Below, piece by piece: positions 22,610-34,429 of a DNA stretch of 64,000 nt. The position numbers were made by a program, and so were the translations under genes. Source of the DNA: Isoetes taiwanensis (lineage: Eukaryota; Streptophyta; Lycopodiopsida; Isoetales; Isoetaceae); NCBI GenBank assembly GCA_021234155.1, contig JAJEKV010000038.1, positions 4,650,847 through 4,714,846 of the forward strand. The letters are read 5' to 3'. Numbering within the stretch: the stretch's first letter is position 1; every line of letters starts with the position of its first letter. The notes under the pieces are model-generated. The model made no database searches. It worked only from the letters and a program-made list of their open reading frames with translations, and was not told where the DNA came from.

Positions 22610-22720
22610 TCATTGGCATATACCTGGCATATGCGAGCATATACCTAGAATATGGCCATAAACCCACATGAACAAGGGCTTGCCCCCTAACATAGCCAGA
22701 AATAAAAATAAAAAGTTTTG
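22610..22720 (-). repeat. Dispersed repeat copy (shared with 30.3 kb and 35.5 kb)
   Basis: On the minus strand it reads GGGGGCAAGCCCTTG, then GTGGGTTTAT and ATATTCTAGGTATATGC. The plus strand at 30330-30440 carries the same order of words with few changes, and 35510-35550 carries the first word again. Confidence 0.6.
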
Positions 22721-24560
22721 CCAGAAAAATAAATCGCAAAGGAAAAAAAATAAGAAAATTAAATCACAGAGGAATGCAAGAAAAAAATAAGGCCCGTTTT
22801 CCATAGTAGGAGCAAAATATGATTGTCGTATATCTTTATGACCGTGTTTGTGACTATCACATGGATTTCTGGTATATCTTATGAAGAGCACTTTCCCACT
22901 GCTACAAATAAGACATGTCGCATCCCCTTAATCCAAGAGTGGAGCATGAATTGAGGCAGAAATGAAGGAAGCAAAGTGGTTTTGATTCATGGAAGAAGGG
23001 TGCCTTATTTTATGTTTTTTTTTGGAGGGGGAGGGGAGGGAGGGAGGGGTTCCACAGAAGAAAATAAGACTGCTCTGTGGTACGACAACCTCATGAGACA
23101 TGTTTTAAACCTAGTTGGAAAAAATGATTTTGGTTTAAGACCTTACGTGGCCACGATCCATTTGCTGAAATATAATAGGACTTGCCGCTCGTGGAAAATG
23201 GGCCTAATAACAGAAAGAAGGCATCTTGGCTAAACGGAATCTTTTTTCGTTCCTAGCATATCTCCAAGAAATGATGTAAGTCTCCCAAATACATGTCCTA
23301 AGTTACCATAAAAAATACAAACATAAAAAGATAGATATAAGCTTGCAATATTTTAGTTTCGTATTTGTGGGCATTATTTCACAGAAGGTTAGGCCACCAT
23401 TTGGGCGTGGTATTGTATTGAAAATCGTATATGAATAGTATATTTGCAATGAATTGAGTTGCTTGTTGGTGGCTGAAGATTCAGGTCCAGAGATTGCAGT
23501 ATCTATTTATTCTGATTTGTGTTTGCATGGTCTCAATTTAGAAGGAGATGGTCGTGGATCGCGAAGGGACAAGACAGGATTGCATGCGACTCCTGGAGTT
23601 CATGCTTGGAGCAGTTAGGGGGCTGCGGGATGGAGCAGCCAGGCTCATAGTTGGATCGCATCCAGACTGCTCTATGAATGTTCAGGTTGGATTCAGATCG
23701 GATTTAAGCATGTGTGAATGTTTGTTTGAAGGCGTGTTGAGAGGAGGGCGCAGGCATCTGGACTAAGGCAGCAAAGTGCACAGTTATTCCAGGCATCTAG
23801 ATTCGAAGAGGTGAGCATGGGCAGAGCAAGGCGTGTTCACTGCTTGATTGTTTGTATGGTGTGGGATCCGTGTTGCCCAAATGATTCCTGCGCAGTGTGG
23901 ATGAGTTATGGATGAGTTTGAAACCATGGCTTGGTCTGCGCATATGGGCAATATGGACCTTAGGATCACTTTATGTGGCAGAAAAATGCAGGACATCTGT
24001 GGGGTACAATGTCTGGAATATACTGCCAATCCACGGCTTGGAGGAAGCAATACGGAAAAAACCCATAAGGAAAGAAAAATAATGAAAATATAACCTCAAA
24101 GCCAAATAATGAAAAAAGATAGATAAATTAGGAAGTCACCAGACAGCCAAGCCTAGTAGACACCTACGTATCCTATCCATATCAGGTTGCGTTGAATGGT
24201 CCATAGTGGGCATATATCAACATAAAGTTCTACTATGTCGGGGTTCATCATTAATATAACCCCTAGCAACTCCCATCAAGAAATGATGTCTAAGGCAAGG
24301 TTTAAAGCTCTGACTAAAGTGCACAAATCTTAGGTATCACTAGGTCTATACCAACAAGATAGAGAAAAATGACAAGAAATGGCACAAATGGGCTAGAAAA
24401 TTTTATTGAGCTCCAAGTAACATTTGAAATAGATACATACAACTACGTTTACTTGGCTATGGCCTTAATAATGGCGAAATGCCCAACAAAAACACTAGGG
24501 ATGGAGGAAATAATAAGTTACACAATACACACACACTGATACACACTGAAGTTTACTTAT
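22721..24560. other. Gene-poor DNA with one G-quadruplex-like run
   Basis: No supported gene. A G-run at 23024-23049 (GGAGGGGGAGGGGAGGGAGG and following) could form a G-quadruplex on the plus strand. ORFs at 22976-23233 and 23548-23766 are short and unlike any family I know. Confidence 0.45.
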
Positions 24561-24575
24561 AAAATCAGCAGCATG

Positions 24576-26895
24576 TCAGTTTCGCCCTTGCATTGGCCTA
24601 TAAGCTCTACGGGTTGCATTGTTGTTTGCTGCCGCTTCACAGGGACGGCAACAGCGAGGGCGAGGCTTCTTCTCAGGTACATATTTGTCCACCAGATATT
24701 CAAGAGCAATCTCAAAAAGCTCATCTATGCTGTCAATGTACCGATCTACGCCTGTTGTTCCACTACAATAGAAGAAATTTTCCGTCTCTGAGAACGATTC
24801 AGACATTCTTTTCAAATGATTTCTGATATCCCCTATTTCCTCATCCTTAAAATATTTGTGGTACTGCTCATCCTTCCTCATGAGCTCAATTACAAGCTCC
24901 ACTGCATGACGGCGAATCCTGGGTAGCTTAGGATTAGGGCTTCCAAGTTTAGATAATAAGCTGTTTAGGGCTTTGGGTACACCCTGGAATATTTCATTCT
25001 CTCCCTTTTTAGATAATGCAGAGACTGTATATGCAGCAAGACCAAGGTAAGCTTCCAGCAACTCACTTTTTTTTTGGTCTTCATTGTTTATTTGTTGCAT
25101 TCCAAGCATTATAGCCTTGATCTCTGTTAGAATATATTCGGTGGTCCTTCTTGCGATTTCCTCCTTCTTCTCATCAGGCAAATGAGCACAAAGGCTTCTA
25201 AGGATCTTTGCAGCGCATGTTGATAGCTCAACATCATCATCGCTGCTCTTCTTTTTTAACTGTTCTATAATTTTAGAGAGGGCATCTTCACCTCTTATTA
25301 TTTTTGCACAGTTTCTTGAATTATGCCACGCCAAGCGGTTGAGAATTTTTGCTGCTTCAAGAGACTGCAAAGATTGTTGTCTAGCAGTAAACAATTGCAT
25401 GAGAAAACCTATTGCGATGCCTAATGCATCCTTGATATCCTTTTCTAGAGCCAAACTTTTGAAAATGTCTAGGGCACAAACCTGGAAACGGTCAATCTCA
25501 AGGATATCACGAAGCTTGTCGAGGGCAGAGACTTGCTTGACTATCTCGTTCCTAATGGCCTTTGCAGATTCTCCAGTGGTTTCTGCAAGCGTTTTGAGAA
25601 TTTCCAGACTTGATCTATTGCACATGGTATTTATGGATTCACCAGGTTCCCTCAAAACATTTGCATTTATGGATGACACTAATGCTGATATGAGTCCTCT
25701 GGTTTGACCTATTCTGACACAACATCTATGATCCTTTGCCAGCTTTTCCAACATTTGTAGGGCAAGAAGTTTGAGGTTGTCAGAACACTCTTCTGTAGAT
25801 TCTTTGATAATAATAACAGAAGCTATACTTTCCAAACCCCCTGGTACAGCCTCTACCCTGAAGCAAATGATTTTCTGGGAGACAAGTGCATTTAAAATCA
25901 TTGCTGCTTCTGTTACCAAGCTCACCAAGCTCTCCTGACCCCTTTGATTCCCCCAAGTAAGCATATCTAGAAGCCGTTTCAGCGTATCCAATGAAGTCCC
26001 TATTTTTCTGACTCGTGTTTCTCGAGTAAGAATGCTTCTTTGATCCTCAGGTGAGGATGTAGGTTTTACCAATGCAGACATAATCTGCACTCCGTCAAGT
26101 TGATCATTGTAGCTGCTAGATTGAATGTTCTTCATGCTAAAATCAATCAGGTCCTTCCCTATTCCTTCAAAGTTGCTATTTAAGGAACGAGAGTAAACAT
26201 AGTCATAAAACTTGCTCACCAATTTCTCATCCCCAAGCCCACATTTCACAGAGACATGCTCGAACAGTCTGCACATTTTGATCTTAATTTGTTGGTAAAG
26301 GCTATGGAGTAGAAATATTGTAGCCTCCAAGATGGCTAAGCTGTAGTAGATGGACATAACTTTATTCCTATTTGATGCGGACACACCAGACCTCCCATAG
26401 TTATGTTTAGCAAGGCGGAATGCTGACAAACCAAGGGAAATGAAGCAAAACAAGAGTGAAAAAACTTGAAGAAGTAGGCTTACTTTTGGAAGCATTCCTG
26501 CTTTCTCATGTTCTCTGTTAGGTGGTCTTAATGGTTCACGGTCGCCATTTGGGGACTCGATGTCTCCCTGTTACTACTTCGTCAAAGTCTCCTCCACACC
26601 TGCTCCCTGGAAAGGCCTTAGAGAGTACTCTTTGCCATTCAAATTGCTGGGTTCCAATGAGTACTCTGGCGCCTCCAATCACAAGTAGAACCATAATAAA
26701 CCAAAAATCCATAGAGGTGATAGTTCCAACAAGTAGACCTCCCAGCAGCACCACAGTTGCCCATATGAATGCCAAACTACCTATAAGACCAGATAACTTT
26801 GCAAGAACGACCAATCTGGTAGCTAAACTTATCACCTCCTCTTCAGCCTTCCCACCAACGCTGCACTCTGTTTCATGCATTGGCATGATGTTCAA
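24576..26895 (-). CDS. BLE2-like ARM-repeat membrane protein (one frameshift)
   Basis: Land-plant family of membrane-anchored ARM-fold proteins; biochemical role unknown. Frame 1 (26895-26536) gives a cytosolic N-terminus and two membrane segments (LIGSLAFIWATVVLLGGLLV and IMVLLVIGG). Frame 2 (26495-24576, 639 codons) opens with two more membrane segments. It continues with about ten ARM-type helical repeats (for example VSLVTEAAMILNAL, LLALQMLEKLAKDHR, SLEILKTLAETTGESAKAI, STCAAKILRSLCAHL). It ends with the family's C-terminal block (TENFFYCSGTTGVDRYIDSI). The linker DIESPNGDREPL is in frame 2 but upstream of its ATG, so a single small indel near 26565 separates the halves. That could be a mutation or a sequence error. 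The coding body is otherwise intact. Confidence 0.75.
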
Positions 26896-26899
26896 CTCA

Positions 26900-28200
26900 A
26901 GATGCTGGTATATTTAACTTTGTTCCTATGTTTGATGCGTACAAACAAGGCTTTCCATAATTATGTTCTACAATGAAGGGAGAATGCTGGTAAAACAAGG
27001 AAATGAATGAAAACAATGGTGAGAAAACATGAAAGAGGTGGCCTACTTTTTAAAGTAGTCTTGCTGCTTCGGTGCTTAACTTCAAATGCAAACAAGTTGG
27101 AATTCGGTATTAACTTCAACTTGCAAACAGACTCTGAATTTTTTGACGAATTCAAAGTCAAACAGGTTTGGAATTTTGAATATTAACTTTCAACGTGCAA
27201 CAGACTTGGAATTTATTAGATAGATAGATAAACTATAAACTGCTTGCATGCACACAAACAATACGGCTGTAAGTTTAGAGTATTTGATTCCTCTAACCAA
27301 TTTCCTCCTTTTTAAGATTTTGTTATGCTAGCTTGATCTTTGGAGATTAGTGGTCACGTTGAGGATTTATATTTTACTTTGGTGGGGCATTCATGTGCTT
27401 CTACATGATGAAATGCTAGTGTACATGATGAAAAGTAAGTATTTAATTTCATTCCATCGAAAGTTAAGCAATACTTCGTGCTTCCTTTTAGTAGCCTTGC
27501 CGTGGAAGCCCATGATTGCTAGAAGCTATTATTATCTAGCCACGACATTGCATTTACCATTATTTCTTATTTCTTAAGCAACTTTTACCATTGTGGCTCG
27601 ATATACCACGTATATCCACGGTCCCATACTTATTTATTTATTTTTATATTTATTTATTTTGTACAAGAAATTTAGGATGTCGCAAACATTTCTCTTATCT
27701 ATTTTCCTTATTTTTTGCAAGCGAAGTTGAGGACATTCTCATATAGCCATAACTTCTTGGCGTATGATCATTGTGTTGTAATTTGTATTCAATGAAAAAT
27801 GTAATTTAGATAACTATTGTATCTTAGCCTACTATGAAAAATGCATTTGCTAAAGCTTTTTATCTTTCTAAGAAGATGGATAAGTAGGATGCAAATCGTG
27901 ACCATCCTATACTCCTTAGCATTTCTTACCTATATATTTTAAATGTTGCTTTGAAAGCTATGAGATATTTTAGATATAGTGGTGTTAATGAAGTGTAAAT
28001 ATATCATTTGTTGGTATCCAAAATTGTGGTTCTATCTTTTTTGTTCTAAGTTTCTATTGCTGACTTTAGTGCTTTCTTTCTTTATAAATTTTTAGATTTG
28101 TGTTCCCAACTTCTACAATTTCTTGATGCTAGAATTCAATCTACTGCAAGTTTGGCTCTGTTTTCCATGTTGGCAAGCCATTCTAATTAGTGCTTTGGGA
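26900..28200. other. AT-rich DNA without recognisable genes
   Basis: A short repeat of AACTTCAAATGCAAACAAGT-like words occurs at 27070-27200. Otherwise I see only ORFs below 80 codons. Confidence 0.5.
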
Positions 28201-28217
28201 CAATTGAGTACTTTTTC

Positions 28218-28646
28218 TTGTGTCACCATGCTCGACTTGCTTGGCAGTGGCTTTTGAGCCTTTTCCATTGTGACTTGAATAGTCAGCAGGTCCTACTATC
28301 GGTCTATCCTAGTTCTTGGGACAAGTTGACAAAGAGGGCTTTCCACTTAGCATCTGCTTGGATCATCTGGTCCATCTGGAAGAGACAAAATCTCCTCATC
28401 TTCAAGGGAAAGGTCTTTTCAGATACGCAAGTGCTTAACGATGCTCGTAGTCGCATTGTAAAGGCGTACAAGTGTTCTTCCTTAAAGGAGGACGTCAAGA
28501 GTGTCATTTTGGGAGCGATATCTGCAGATTCAGACTTACTCATAGCAAACAGTTGTGCTCGTGGTGATATATATTCTTTGCTTTTCTATGTTATGTATGT
28601 AGTGGGTAGAGTTGCTCTGGTGGACATCTTCTCCACTGAGTTTTGA
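28218..28646 (+). pseudogene. LINE ORF2 C-terminal remnant
   Basis: 142 open codons contain the pattern found after the reverse transcriptase of plant L1-type LINEs, in the zf-RVT region: HARLAWQWLLSLF, then HLASAWIIWSIWKRQNLLIF. No RT motif lies upstream, so this is a 5'-truncated relic, as LINE copies often are. The rest of the neighbourhood is AT-rich and uninformative. Confidence 0.6.
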
Positions 28647-28649
28647 GAA

Positions 28650-30300
28650 TCTAATCAGTGCTTTGCAATCTAAGTGCTCTTGCATATAGCTGCCAATTTT
28701 TGAGCATTTTAAATCTTGGATAGCCATGTTAAAAGTGCTCAAGAATATTTGATTACCACCCCTCATAAAATATTCTCACAAATATTCTCATAGAAAGAAC
28801 TATTCTCATTATTTTGTGATATATATTCTTTATTCAAGTATTATGGGTTTTGTTCTTTAGATTCAATATAAGTCATTGATCTTCAGCATATCCTGGGCAT
28901 GATGCCAAATCAACAGCTAACATCTTTTTGCCAAAAGAATGCTTTGCCACTTCCTAAAGTCAATTTCAAACATGTGAACATGCAATTTCACCATTCACTA
29001 AATTTGGAACCTTTGCCCATGACCATGGCCTTCACATCAAATCCTCTGCACATCACCATTACGCAGTGCTACAAAAATAAAAAAAAATACAAACAATAGA
29101 CAGCCGGAATGAATGCATAGCCCAGGCCTGGCATCATCGCCAACAGAGTGTTCTTCTGTTCTCCAATACGTCGCTAAGATTGCCCATCTGACAATGATGG
29201 CTCAGCTTATTTACCTAAAATCAACTCCTCTGCTACATACTTCCCTAAACCGAAACTGGTTCTGCAGCTGTCTGGAGACAAGGAAATGATTTCCATATGA
29301 TTGTAGGTAGCGAGGAAGCTAAATCCGACCTGATTTGGCTATTATCAGCCTGGATTTAATGATCGTCACTCAAATTTACAGACCCATAGTTTAGCAGAAG
29401 ACGCCACCTCATAAAACAGAGAGATTCAAGCAAGGCAGACATCCTTGGCGCATCCGAACCGCTGTCCCTTCCCATTTTGATCGGCATGCAGGAGCTCACT
29501 GTCTGGCAAGGTAGCAACATCACGTGACGTCCCCGGAATTCCATTTCTAGACATTGCAAGTACCCTGATTTATTCGCTCAGTTTGCTTCCGCGATACCTA
29601 AACGCTATTAAGCTGCTCAAATGCCTCAAAATATATGCTTTCCAATACTATACACTACTGAAATCTTACCCCAGAACATTGCTAAAAGAACTTCTCAAAA
29701 TACTAAACTCAAATCGTGGAAGTTTGTTGGTATGCACTTGAAAGCATTGGGAGGATGTAAAAATCAAGGAAGAATGGAAGATTTTATTCAACTCCATGAG
29801 AACACCAAATCCAACTGCAAGCTACTAACTATGGTGGTAACAGATTGAATGATCATTATCTATCCCCTATGCACGTGGTATGCTATCATAATCAAATCGC
29901 AGCTGGATAATGCAAGATAATTTTGCATCGAGCATCCAGTCCAAAAAATGAGGCACATGGATGCAAGACATAATGCACATGCATAAGGAAAGAGTTTCTT
30001 GCATAGCTTCAATCCATCTTATTGAACCACAGAAATAAACATTGTCCCCATATATGTGTGAATAAAATAATCACCTCCCATTTTGTGATAGTAATGGTAC
30101 ACCATCCAGTAAAATCTGCATTCATGTAAGAGATCAAAACAAAGGTACAATCCCCATCTTAGTAAAGCTAGAAGCACAAGACATGGTGCTGGAAACAATG
30201 AGGTATTTGACCAATGGGAAAAGAGACCACTCAATAATTCAATAAGATTTGACAAAGAAGAAGAGACCTTAGTGACATGCACCTATGTAATTAAATTGAA
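28650..30300. other. Gene-poor DNA
   Basis: Only short ORFs and A/T-rich stretches. Nothing I can support as a gene. Confidence 0.5.
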
Positions 30301-30329
30301 AAAAACCCACTTCCTACTTTTTAAATTGC

Positions 30330-30440
30330 CCCTAGGGGGGCAAACCCTCGGTTATGTGGGTTTATCACATATTCTAGGTATATGCTGGAATATACCTAGG
30401 ATATTCTGTGACTGCTCCAAACCGACGTTTCCTGTAAATT
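30330..30440 (+). repeat. Dispersed repeat copy
   Basis: Begins GCCCCTAGGGGGGCAAACCC (a small palindrome), then GTGGGTTTAT and ATATTCTAGGTATATGCTGG. It matches the minus strand at 22610-22720. Confidence 0.6.
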
Positions 30441-30505
30441 GGCGGTCTGGTGCATTCTGAATCAAAGACGTTCTAACCGGGTAACTTTCTACCATATCCC
30501 GTCTA

Positions 30506-30916
30506 TTGCAAGCTAGCCCAAGTTTCATAATCGAGGAGATGACAGAATGGAGAGTCTTGGATAAGTCCAGAGCAAGAGATTTGTCAGGCTGGAGGGAAGG
30601 GATTCTAAAGATGACAATTGTTCATCCAAATTTAAGGGTTCATGCTTGGAAGGGAAATTCTCCTGCTGGAACTTTGAGCGCTGGCACCCATAACAACAAC
30701 TTGCAGGAACCAATGCATGATTTGATATTCATTCTTGAGGAAGGAAACCACATAAGTGATGCCAAATTTTTTGTGGTAGAGCATTACAAATCTATTTTCC
30801 TGCAAATTAAGAATGTTCAAATGAGGGTCTGGTTCTTCATGGAATGGGGTAGATCCAATGCATATGCTACTGAGAGCAAAACATTATTCTATCAGAATGT
30901 TCAAAGAATAAAATAG
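30506..30916 (+). CDS. Unknown 136-codon ORF next to a repeat tail
   Basis: The protein has a basic N-terminal half (WRVLDKSRARDLSGWREG) and a C-terminal half rich in Phe and acidic residues. I recognise no family. It abuts the repeat at 30914-31070, whose orientation is opposite, so the two need not belong together. It could be a fragment of an unrelated transposon. Confidence 0.25.
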   Translation: MQASPSFIIEEMTEWRVLDKSRARDLSGWREGILKMTIVHPNLRVHAWKGNSPAGTLSAGTHNNNLQEPMHDLIFILEEGNHISDAKFFVVEHYKSIFLQIKNVQMRVWFFMEWGRSNAYATESKTLFYQNVQRIK

Positions 30917-31070
30917 AATAGATTTTTTAACGTCCACGGAGACCAATAGGTCATGGGACCCATACAATGGGCTAGTACAATCATTACTACTAGGATTAAA
31001 AAACACCTGCCTCGAAAGGTTTTCAAGGGAAAAACCTTTGCAGTAATGATGATACTAGACAAGCAGAGAT
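30914..31070 (-). repeat. LINE-like 3' tail, copy 1 (reverse orientation)
   Basis: On the minus strand it reads AAGGTTTTTCCC, TTTTTTAATCC, then TTGGTCTCCGTGGACG and AAAAAATCTATTCT. The same order occurs on the plus strand at 62385-62545. A pentamer tail (TTCTA) and a common end suggest the 3' end of a non-LTR element. Confidence 0.65.
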
Positions 31071-31599
31071 AATGACTACCGAGGGCTCAGTAAAGGGATG
31101 AGCAGGCTTATAGCTTTAATGTTAATGTTGAGCATCTTATGAAAGTCTTAAGGGTCAAGCCAGGTGATAGTCCTGCGAGGTTCAATGATTGCAAGTTTGG
31201 TCTCAGTGATAGCATTCTAATATTATGGGATGAGGAGATTTGCACTGTGCCAGTCACAACATTGTATCACGGAGGCACTAGAGCAGAGGACCCAAGACTT
31301 GGTGGCACCCATTCCTTCCTAGAGAAAGATCTTACACTTATTGGTCAGTGGAGCACAGCATGATGCAACGACAATGGTTCAGCTAACTCGGGTTGGAATG
31401 CTAATTGTGAGATGTAAAGCTGCGAAAGGACTTGTAATGTTGCTATGCATTTCCACGATGCCAGTAAATGCTCAATATTGGATCAAGCCCTTCAGTTTGC
31501 AGAACATAATCGGCAACAAGGTAAGGGTTTTTCCATATAGAAAGATCTTGCTCATTGCTTGGTCCAGGAATGTTTAAGATATGGAGATTTGGCAATTGG

Positions 31600-33090
31600 T
31601 AGGCAAGTGCAGTCATTATTAGCTAACTCTCACCTAGACTCTGTTGCCTTCTTGGTTGAGCCCCTGATTCGTCTATTTGCCATGGAAATTTAATTGATGC
31701 AAATCGAGCATTCAGTAAGGTTGTAAAACCTAATCAGTACACCTGGAATATGGTTATTGATGGACATGCAAAATTTGGTGAGATGGATATTACTCTTCAA
31801 TTTCACAATTCAATGTCCCCTGAAGGCACAAAACCAGATGTATTCACATTGCCTAGCATATTAAAGGCATGTGGGAACATGGGTTCTGTAGAGCAGGCCA
31901 GGCGCGTTCATGAACAGGTGCTCCACAATGGGTTTCAGTCTGACGTAGTAGTATCGAACACCATGGTTCACATGTATGCCAAATGTGGGGACTTGGAGGT
32001 GGCCTCTGGCATTTTCGATCGGACACCTAGCCGAAACATGAGGACATGGGGAGCAATGATTGCAGGTTATTTTCAGCATGGCAAGGTTTGTGTTGCCCTC
32101 AATTGTTTTGAGAGAATGAAGCAGCATAAAGCCTAGCAATGATACATTCTCCAGCGTCTTGAAAGCATGTGGCATCTTGGGTTCCTTAGAACAGGGTAGG
32201 TGCATACATGAGCTGAGTGTTCAGAATGGGATCCTACCTGACAAGATTGCGGTGAATGTTCTTGTTGATATGTATGCTAAATGTAGATGCTTGGAGCAAG
32301 CACATAAAGCTTTTCAAAATTTGTATCGAGATGTTGTCTCATGGAATGCAATGATTGAAGGATATGGACAGAATGGCCAAGTATGCTTTGCTTTCGAATG
32401 CTTCGAGGCAACGCAGCAAGATGGAATACCTCCTGTCAAAGTGACATTTTTGAGCATTTTAAGAATATGCAGCAGCACAAGATGCATACAGCGGGGCAGA
32501 TGGATCCATGTGCAAATAATTGAGGCAAGGTTGCAATTTGATCTCGTAGTTGCCAGTGCCCTTATTGATATATATAAAAAGGTGAAAACTTGGATGAGGC
32601 CAACAGAGTTTTTTGACGGACTGCCACAAAAGACGTGGTTGTGTGGAATGTTCTTATTGCAGGATGATAAGTTTACATATATTCCAGCATCTTGAAGGCT
32701 TGTGGCAGCGTAGGAGCTTTGGAGCAGGGCACACAAGTCCACGAACAAATTGTTGAGGCTTAATGCCAATCACATGTCATTGTACAAAATGCACTTGTTG
32801 ATATGTATGTGAATTGTGGAAACTTGAATGAAGCATGTAAGGCTTTTGACATAGTAAAAAATCGAGATGCAGTGACATGGAATACAATGATTGCGGATAT
32901 GCTCGGTATGGCTTTGGTGTGCTTGGCTGCACGCTGTTTTCGGAAATGCAAGCTAATGCCATTAGGCCAAATGAAATGACATTTAGTGCTATTCTTCTGC
33001 ATTAAACATACAGGCCTGGTTGAAGAGGGAATTATTCTCTCAACTGTTTATATCGACTTCTTGAGCATGGGTTTTAGTCATCCGTAACCA
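31600..33090 (+). pseudogene. Pentatricopeptide-repeat (PPR, PLS-type) gene, broken
   Basis: PPR proteins bind organelle RNA in a one-repeat-per-base manner. Frames at 31750-32136, 32159-32695 and 32700-33010 carry consecutive P, L and S repeats: YTWNMVIDGHAKFGEMDITL, SILKACGNMGSVEQARRVHE, NTMVHMYAKCGDLEVASGIF, KACGILGSLEQGRCIHELSV, VLVDMYAKCRCLEQAHKAFQ, VSWNAMIEGYGQNGQ. The frame changes at about 32137 and 32696, and there is a stop at about 32761, so this copy is a pseudogene. Weaker PPR-like words occur upstream to about 31580. No E or DYW domain is visible downstream; instead a kinase-like exon follows. The consensus is the highly repetitive type common in fern and lycophyte genomes. Confidence 0.85.
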
Positions 33091-33187
33091 AGTTTTGCTT
33101 GATGAAAAAAAAACTGGTTAATTTTCCAGTATTTTTTCTTTTGCTTTATCTGTAAGCTACTCCACTATTTCATCTTTGCTTTGACAG

Positions 33188-33289
33188 CCAAAGAATGTAC
33201 TCCTCATGTTAGATGGACACCTAAAGTTAGTGGATTTGGAAGTGCAAAAGCAACAATGCCTCCTCTTTCTGAGTTGAATTTTTCAGAAG
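33188..33289 (+). pseudogene. PDK1-like protein kinase exon fragment
   Basis: A 102-bp segment is bounded by a good acceptor (TTTGACAG) and donor (AAG|GTAATA). It reads PKNVLLMLDGHLKLVD, then, after one missing T, FGSAKATMPPLSELNFSE. This matches the catalytic-loop-to-DFG region of plant 3-phosphoinositide-dependent kinase 1 (PENLLLTSDGHIKIADFGS). The single-base deletion falls inside the DFG codons. No neighbouring kinase exons were found, so it is an isolated exon relic. Confidence 0.5.
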
Positions 33290-33796
33290 GTAATACTTGG
33301 CTTTATTCTTAACCAGTTGGAGGAATACATGCTCCTGTCAGTAAGTTAAGGAGTTACAATGTCAACTTCTGGAGACTTTGGGCTTAATCGAGGAGGTTAG
33401 CATACATTCAACGGTTAAACCATGTGGTCAGCATATCCTATGGTTACATGCTTCCATCCTCCATGTAAGAAATGATCGATAACAATAGTCAGTGCAGTCT
33501 ACCCACGGTAGAGGCTTTGTAGTTTGGCATGGAAAGTTTGCCAAAAGTTACCGTTTATATTCTAGGAGCCATGAATAGAGCTGCTCATGCTGTTAATTAT
33601 TTACATTGTCTATAGCCCATCTGCAAAAGGTGATGTTGTATACTGAATATTCGTGTTCTTCTGTACCAATATGGACTTGTTTACCATTTGCATGTTGCAA
33701 ACGGCCATAAGAGTTTAACTGTAAGCATGAAACCTGTTTGATATTGCCATGGATTTTTATCAATTAGTTGAGCTTTGAATCATCATTGTCTTGCAG

Positions 33797-34412
33797 ATTT
33801 ATGGTCCCTCTTGGCTCGTTGTTGGGGTTGTGCTCATTGTGTTGAAGGTTGTATTTTTTGTCCTGTGCTATTATTTGTTTTTTGTGTCTTTTGTAATTTT
33901 CTGAGATTGAGCTTGTCTTTGCATATGTAGATTGTCTCAATGGGCAGAAAAAGATTTAGTGGTGACCTTTGGCTGATGTTCAGATTACTAAAGGCTCTGC
34001 AATTTGTTGGATTTGTTTCAATCATAATTATTCGTTTTGTGGTGGTCGATTTAACTCTCGGTGACCTTTTTGTCAGCATTCTTGCATTCATGCCAACAGG
34101 CTAGATATTATTGCAGGTAATTATAGAGCCATGTCATTTGATTAAGTATGCAATGTGCAGTCTGACTGAAATTACAATCAACAGGTTAGTGCAGCAAGAC
34201 CATTACTTATGCGTTTCAACACTTTGGACAATGTAAAATCTCTTGCTCAAGCATATGAATTTGTCATGGCCTTAGTCCTTTTTACCCCAGTTGCCATCCT
34301 TGCTTGGTTTCCCTTTGTACCTGAGTTTCAAACACGCTTACTATTTAATCAAGCATTTAGTAGAGGATTGCAAATATCCAGGATTCTTGCTGGAAGAAAG
34401 AAAAAGATGTAA
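33797..34412 (+). pseudogene. CALS: Callose synthase (glucan synthase-like), last three exons
   Basis: Callose synthases make beta-1,3-glucan at the plasma membrane. Exons at 33797-33847, 33931-34116 and 34185-34412 encode the end of the protein: IYGPSWLVVGVVLIVLK, then VSMGRKRFSGDLWLMFRLLK and FVSILAFMPTG, then ALVLFTPVAILAWFPFVPEF, TRLLFNQAFSRGLQISRILA and a basic tail. This covers the last membrane helices of the family and nothing upstream. An in-frame TAG follows FMPTG, where the family has tryptophan. With about 100 of roughly 1,900 residues present and a stop inside, it is a 3' gene fragment. It lies beside other gene fragments (PPR, kinase exon). Confidence 0.9.
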
Positions 34413-34429
34413 AAGGACCACAGCGGCTG

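Noticed and set aside
16780-26575. Mini-introns of 10-16 bp with GT...AG ends at 26565, 22434 and 16783
   Set aside because: Far below the size plant spliceosomes can use, and removal restores the frame cleanly in only one case. Simple indels explain them better.
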